Shown here in pieces: positions 60,886-64,000 of a DNA stretch of 64,000 nt. The stretch spans positions 3,861,001 through 3,925,000 of the forward strand of contig JACJXX010000001.1 in assembly GCA_020636435.1 (NCBI GenBank), given 5' to 3'. Below the pieces are notes generated by a model. The model made no database searches, was not told the origin of the DNA, and saw only the letters and a list, made by a program, of their open reading frames with translations. Source of the stretch: Lewinellaceae bacterium (lineage in GTDB: Bacteria; Bacteroidota; Bacteroidia; Chitinophagales; Saprospiraceae). Position numbers and translations under genes: made by a program. Positions within the stretch are counted from its first letter, which is position 1. Each line of letters opens with the position of its first letter.

Positions 60886-62388
60886 TTACTTAACCTGGGT
60901 TTTTCCAATCCCCAGCATCCTGTTAACCTGCCGCCTTTCCATCAAATACAAGACACTAAGGTAGCTCGCCAATATTGCCGTATTGATTGCCAGGCTGATC
61001 AGCAAACGCCCGCCGGCCACTCCCCGCAACGCCTCGCTCACCCCATAAAGGCCCACTGCCAGCAGGATGTAAACCGCCATCCGCCCGACCGGGTAGTTGA
61101 TGGGATAATACCGCTGCCCCGTCCAGTAGCTCACCCCGGCCATGAACAAGTAACAGGCCAGCGCCGCCCAGCCCGGCCCGTAGTAGCCATAGGAAGGGAT
61201 CAGCCAGACGTTGAGCGCGATGGTGATCACCGAACCGCCCAGGGCAATGTAGCCCCCGATCATGGTGCGGTCGGCTAGTTTATACCAGATGGAGAAGTTG
61301 TAATACAGGCCCAGAAAAAGATAGGCCAACAGCAACAGGGGCACCACGCCCAGGCCTTCCCGGAAATCCTTCCCAATGAAATGCTGGACGACGTCGAGAT
61401 AGAGCATAATGCCCAGGAAAACGACGCTGCCTACCAGGGCGAAGGCCTGCCCCACCTGCGCATAGATTTTATCCTTATCCGAACGATGCGCATTCTTGAA
61501 AAAGAAGGGCTCGGCAGCGTAATTGAACGCCTGGGTAAAGAGGTTCATGAGCACCGCCAGCTTGGAGGCGGCGCTGAAAATACCCATCATGCGTTTGTTG
61601 TAGGCCAGGTCGTCCGAAGCCAACTCTTTGAGCATGGGGATGCCGATCAGTTGGTTGATCACTCCGGCGATGCCGACGATAACCAGGGGCGCAGCATAGA
61701 CGATCATCCGTTGCCACAGCTCCCGGTCGAAGCGCAGCCGGATGCGGAAGTACAGGGGCGATAAAAACAGCAGGACAAAGCCGCTGGCCAGGAAGTTGGA
61801 AAAAAAGACATAGGCGATGCGCTGCTCGTGGTGGTAGAAGGATTCCAAAATGCCCCAGCCGTTGTTGAGCAACCAGGGCCACACTTCCAGAAAGAGGAAG
61901 ATGAAAAATATGTTGACGATAATATTCAGCGTCTTAACAACCGCAAAACGGATGGGCCGGTTTTCCAGGCGGAGGCGGGCGAAAGGGATGGCGGTAAGGG
62001 CATCAAAGGCGATGATGAAGGCAAACCAGATGACGTATTCCGGATGCTGGGGATACTTCAGCCAGTCGGCAATGGGCTGGGCGCACCATACAAACAATAC
62101 CGTCAGCACGATGGTGGAGGCCAGCAGGGAGAGGGTAGCAGTGGAGAAGCTCCGCTCCATATCCTCGTCGCGGCTGCCAAAACGGAAGAAGGCCGTTTCC
62201 AGCCGGTAGGTGAACAACACCAGCAGCAGGGCCGCCCAGGTGTACATGTCCGACACCACCCCGTACTCTCCCTGCAGGAACACCCGGGTGAAGTAGGGAG
62301 TGAGGATGACGTAGTGCAGCAGGCGGCTCAGGATGCTGCTCGTGCCGTATATGGCGGTCTCGCCGGCTAGTTTTTTGAGTAGTGACAA
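60886..62388 (-). CDS. Oligosaccharide flippase / polysaccharide biosynthesis protein
   Basis: 500 residues with about 12-14 membrane helices. The N-terminal LAGETAIYGTSSILSRLLHYVILTPYFTR and EYGVVSDMYT are typical of the Wzx/MurJ-like (MVF, MOP exporter) group. It probably flips a lipid-linked sugar across the inner membrane. The start is TTG at 62388; no ATG is available upstream in the frame. No glycosyltransferase gene lies next to it. Confidence 0.87.
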   Translation of the reverse strand: MSLLKKLAGETAIYGTSSILSRLLHYVILTPYFTRVFLQGEYGVVSDMYTWAALLLVLFTYRLETAFFRFGSRDEDMERSFSTATLSLLASTIVLTVLFVWCAQPIADWLKYPQHPEYVIWFAFIIAFDALTAIPFARLRLENRPIRFAVVKTLNIIVNIFFIFLFLEVWPWLLNNGWGILESFYHHEQRIAYVFFSNFLASGFVLLFLSPLYFRIRLRFDRELWQRMIVYAAPLVIVGIAGVINQLIGIPMLKELASDDLAYNKRMMGIFSAASKLAVLMNLFTQAFNYAAEPFFFKNAHRSDKDKIYAQVGQAFALVGSVVFLGIMLYLDVVQHFIGKDFREGLGVVPLLLLAYLFLGLYYNFSIWYKLADRTMIGGYIALGGSVITIALNVWLIPSYGYYGPGWAALACYLFMAGVSYWTGQRYYPINYPVGRMAVYILLAVGLYGVSEALRGVAGGRLLISLAINTAILASYLSVLYLMERRQVNRMLGIGKTQVK

Positions 62389-62700
62389 GTGTTTTTGGTT
62401 TGGTTTCCGTAAACCGGATCATTTCCCGGCGGCAAAGGTACTCAATGCCGGTTTCTTTGCATACTGTTATAGGGAATGAAGGAGTGAAGGAATGATTGAG
62501 TGAAGGGCTGTAAACCCGATCAATTCAGGAAAAAAAAACTCGTCCTTTAGCCCGTCAACGCAATAATTGGCTATCTTCTTTCATTTTGAAGCCGGGCCGG
62601 GCGAAATACAGAGAAAAATTTTCATGCCCAAATAAAATAATGGTATTTTCGTGCCACTTTTGCCCCCTGACAACCAATTATCTCAACTACACTATCCGTT
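62389..62700. other. Gene-free region between flippase and M42 peptidase
   Basis: No gene seen. A gaatgaaggagtgaagg-type short repeat lies at about 62475-62508. TATTTTCG at 62644-62651 is one mismatch from the -7 consensus and could serve the peptidase gene. The rest is unremarkable. Confidence 0.4.
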
Positions 62701-63801
62701 ATGATAAACGTCGATCTGCTCAAAGCTATATGTGAAACACCGGGAGCGCCGGGATTTGAACAACGAATCCGGGAATTGGTATTAAAAGAGGTAAGTCCTT
62801 TGGTGGATGAAGTGCGAGTGGATAATATGGGAAACGTAATCACCCTGAAAAGGGGTAGCGGCGATAAAAAAGTGATGATCGCCGCCCACATGGACGAGAT
62901 CGGCTTCATTGTTACTCATGTTGACGACGACGGGTTTATCCGCTTTCATCCCCTGGGGGGCTTCGACCCCAAAACCCTGACCTCCCAGCGGGTCATCGTT
63001 CACGGCAGAAAAGATTTGATCGGGGTAATGGGCTCCAAGCCCATCCACCTCATGAAACCAGAGGAGCGCAACAAACAAACGCCCATCAACGACTACTTCA
63101 TCGACCTGGGCATGCCCAAGGACGAAGTCGTAAAGGCGGTCTCCATCGGCGACCCCATCACCCGCGACCGGCACCTCATTGAAATGGGGGAGTGCGTCAA
63201 CAGCAAATCTATAGATAACCGGGTATCGGTTTTTATTTTGATCGAAGCACTACGAGAACTAAAGGACAAGGACGTGCCCTACGATGTATACGGCGTATTT
63301 ACCGTTCAGGAAGAAGTGGGTTTAAGGGGCGCCATGTCTTCTACCCATGCCATCGACCCTGATTTCGGCATCGCCCTGGATGTGACCATCGCCTTTGACG
63401 TGCCGGGCGCCCAGGCGCACGAATACGTCACACGCCTGGGCAAAGGCGCCGCCATCAAGATTATGGACGGCTCTGTGATCTCGGACTACCGCATGGTCAA
63501 CTTCCTGAAAAAGATGGCCACCGATAACAACATTCCCTGGCAGCCCGAAATCCTGCCCGCCGGCGGTACCGATACGGCCGGCCTGCAGCGCTACGGCAAG
63601 CGGGGCGCCATCGCCGGGGCCATTTCCATCCCGCTCCGCCACATCCACCAAACCATCGAGCTGGCCCACAAGCGCGACATCCACAATTGCATCGAGCTGC
63701 TCAAAGCAGCCCTGCTTCATCTCGACCAGCACGACTGGCGCTTTGAGCATACCCGAATGGAAGAAAAGAAAAAAGGGGATGATGTGTTTGGATTTTTGTA
63801 G
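62701..63801 (+). CDS. M42-family metallopeptidase
   Basis: 366 residues. AAHMDEIGF (61-69, first His and Asp), SIDNR (bridging Asp), QEEVGLRGA (catalytic Glu pair), ALDVT (Asp) and the final HIHQTIE His follow the two-zinc M42 aminopeptidase/glutamyl-aminopeptidase pattern. It is a cytoplasmic aminopeptidase assembling into large tetrahedral complexes in known members. Single gene. Confidence 0.92.
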   Translation: MINVDLLKAICETPGAPGFEQRIRELVLKEVSPLVDEVRVDNMGNVITLKRGSGDKKVMIAAHMDEIGFIVTHVDDDGFIRFHPLGGFDPKTLTSQRVIVHGRKDLIGVMGSKPIHLMKPEERNKQTPINDYFIDLGMPKDEVVKAVSIGDPITRDRHLIEMGECVNSKSIDNRVSVFILIEALRELKDKDVPYDVYGVFTVQEEVGLRGAMSSTHAIDPDFGIALDVTIAFDVPGAQAHEYVTRLGKGAAIKIMDGSVISDYRMVNFLKKMATDNNIPWQPEILPAGGTDTAGLQRYGKRGAIAGAISIPLRHIHQTIELAHKRDIHNCIELLKAALLHLDQHDWRFEHTRMEEKKKGDDVFGFL

Positions 63802-63809
63802 GCCAGAAA

Positions 63810-64000
63810 TCAGCTGCCTGCCAAACCCGCTGTCGCAAACGTGATGTACTCTAAGAAAAACAAAATCCAGATGAACTGGTAATACTGCTGTACGGTGGCC
63901 TTCTGCTGAAGGTTCACCCGGCTATTCGCCATCCACAATAAGATCAAAAGCAGAAGGTGTGCCCCGGCAAAGACGATTCCATTTATCTTAAAATCCAGTA
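63810..64000 (-). CDS. C-terminal part of a membrane protein (right edge)
   Basis: 63 codons of an open minus-strand frame that enters from the right edge and ends in TGA at 63810. It shows two hydrophobic helices (around AGAHLLLLILLWMA and FIWILFFLEYITFATAG) with a polar loop between. Too short for assignment. It converges with the M42 gene, eight bases apart. Confidence 0.55.
   Translation of the reverse strand, partial: LDFKINGIVFAGAHLLLLILLWMANSRVNLQQKATVQQYYQFIWILFFLEYITFATAGLAGS

Noticed and set aside
1..64000. tRNA, rRNA or riboswitch genes
   Set aside because: I looked for T-loop-like motifs, rRNA-like stretches and known leader patterns and saw none that fold convincingly; a covariance-model scan would settle this.

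Overview
The window looks like a chromosome segment of a Bacteroidota bacterium, most likely a Saprospiria-type lineage. Evidence for this: families that are almost confined to the phylum (DUF2723 membrane glycosyltransferase, DUF4834-like and DUF3127 small proteins), several upstream sequences matching the phylum's TAnnTTTG -7 promoter element, starts that mostly lack a Shine-Dalgarno sequence, and a moderately GC-rich genome by eye. Housekeeping genes are interleaved with a dense set of defence, mobile and decaying sequences. I saw no rRNA, tRNA or CRISPR array.

Layout. 1-4.5 kb: DUF2723 protein (cut by the left edge), small membrane protein, RluA-type pseudouridine synthase, rsmG, DUF3127 protein, secreted Trp-rich protein. 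4.6-6.4 kb: a HepT/MntA-type HEPN-nucleotidyltransferase pair and an unrecognised protein. 6.4-11.7 kb: a diversity-generating retroelement (DGR) made of a reverse transcriptase, an Avd protein on the opposite strand, a template repeat (TR), and a 1072-residue target with a TIR domain, a STAND-type NTPase and a C-terminal formylglycine-generating-enzyme (FGE) fold carrying the variable repeat (VR). All 16 TR/VR differences fall on TR adenines. 12.0-22.8 kb: a type I restriction-modification operon (hsdM, hsdS, a DUF262/HNH GmrSD-like gene, hsdR, YgjP-like metallopeptidase). 22.6-27.75 kb: about 5 kb of accessory genes flanked by a 127-bp direct repeat of the metallopeptidase 3' end. The cargo is a TPR protein, a small HTH regulator with a palindromic operator, a possible membrane-anchored GIY-YIG-like protein and a possible immunity protein. 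27.8-33 kb: small paralogous proteins, an orphan nucleotidyltransferase, mnmE with a low-complexity insertion, a Uma2-type protein, an aldolase-like protein and several MITE-like elements.

33.2-41.7 kb: a response regulator lacking its phospho-acceptor Asp, a 2OG-Fe(II) oxygenase, a SET protein, an aspartoacylase-like enzyme, an SLC13 transporter, a GMC oxidoreductase and a membrane AraC-type regulator. 41.9-49.1 kb: a complete Wadjet operon (jetA-B-C-D) with an overlapping fifth gene carrying a SEC-C motif. 49.2-52.6 kb: an envelope operon (LpoB-like lipoprotein, COG3014-like lipoprotein, beta-barrel protein) and a small secreted protein. 52.8-54.3 kb: an intact IS4-superfamily insertion sequence with TIRs and a 4-bp target duplication. 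54.3-59.1 kb: gene remnants, then a SWIM/SNF2 helicase split by one in-frame TAG. 59.2-64 kb: glucokinase, thioredoxin, a flippase-like protein, an M42 peptidase and a C-terminal membrane-protein fragment at the right edge.

How it fits together. The segment is a defence island: HEPN/MNT, DGR-diversified TIR-STAND, type I R-M with a nested type IV-like nuclease, and Wadjet, surrounded by miniature inverted-repeat elements and fragments of a small paralogous protein family. The most notable system is the DGR, which appears to hypermutate the ligand-facing end of a TIR-STAND immune-type receptor.
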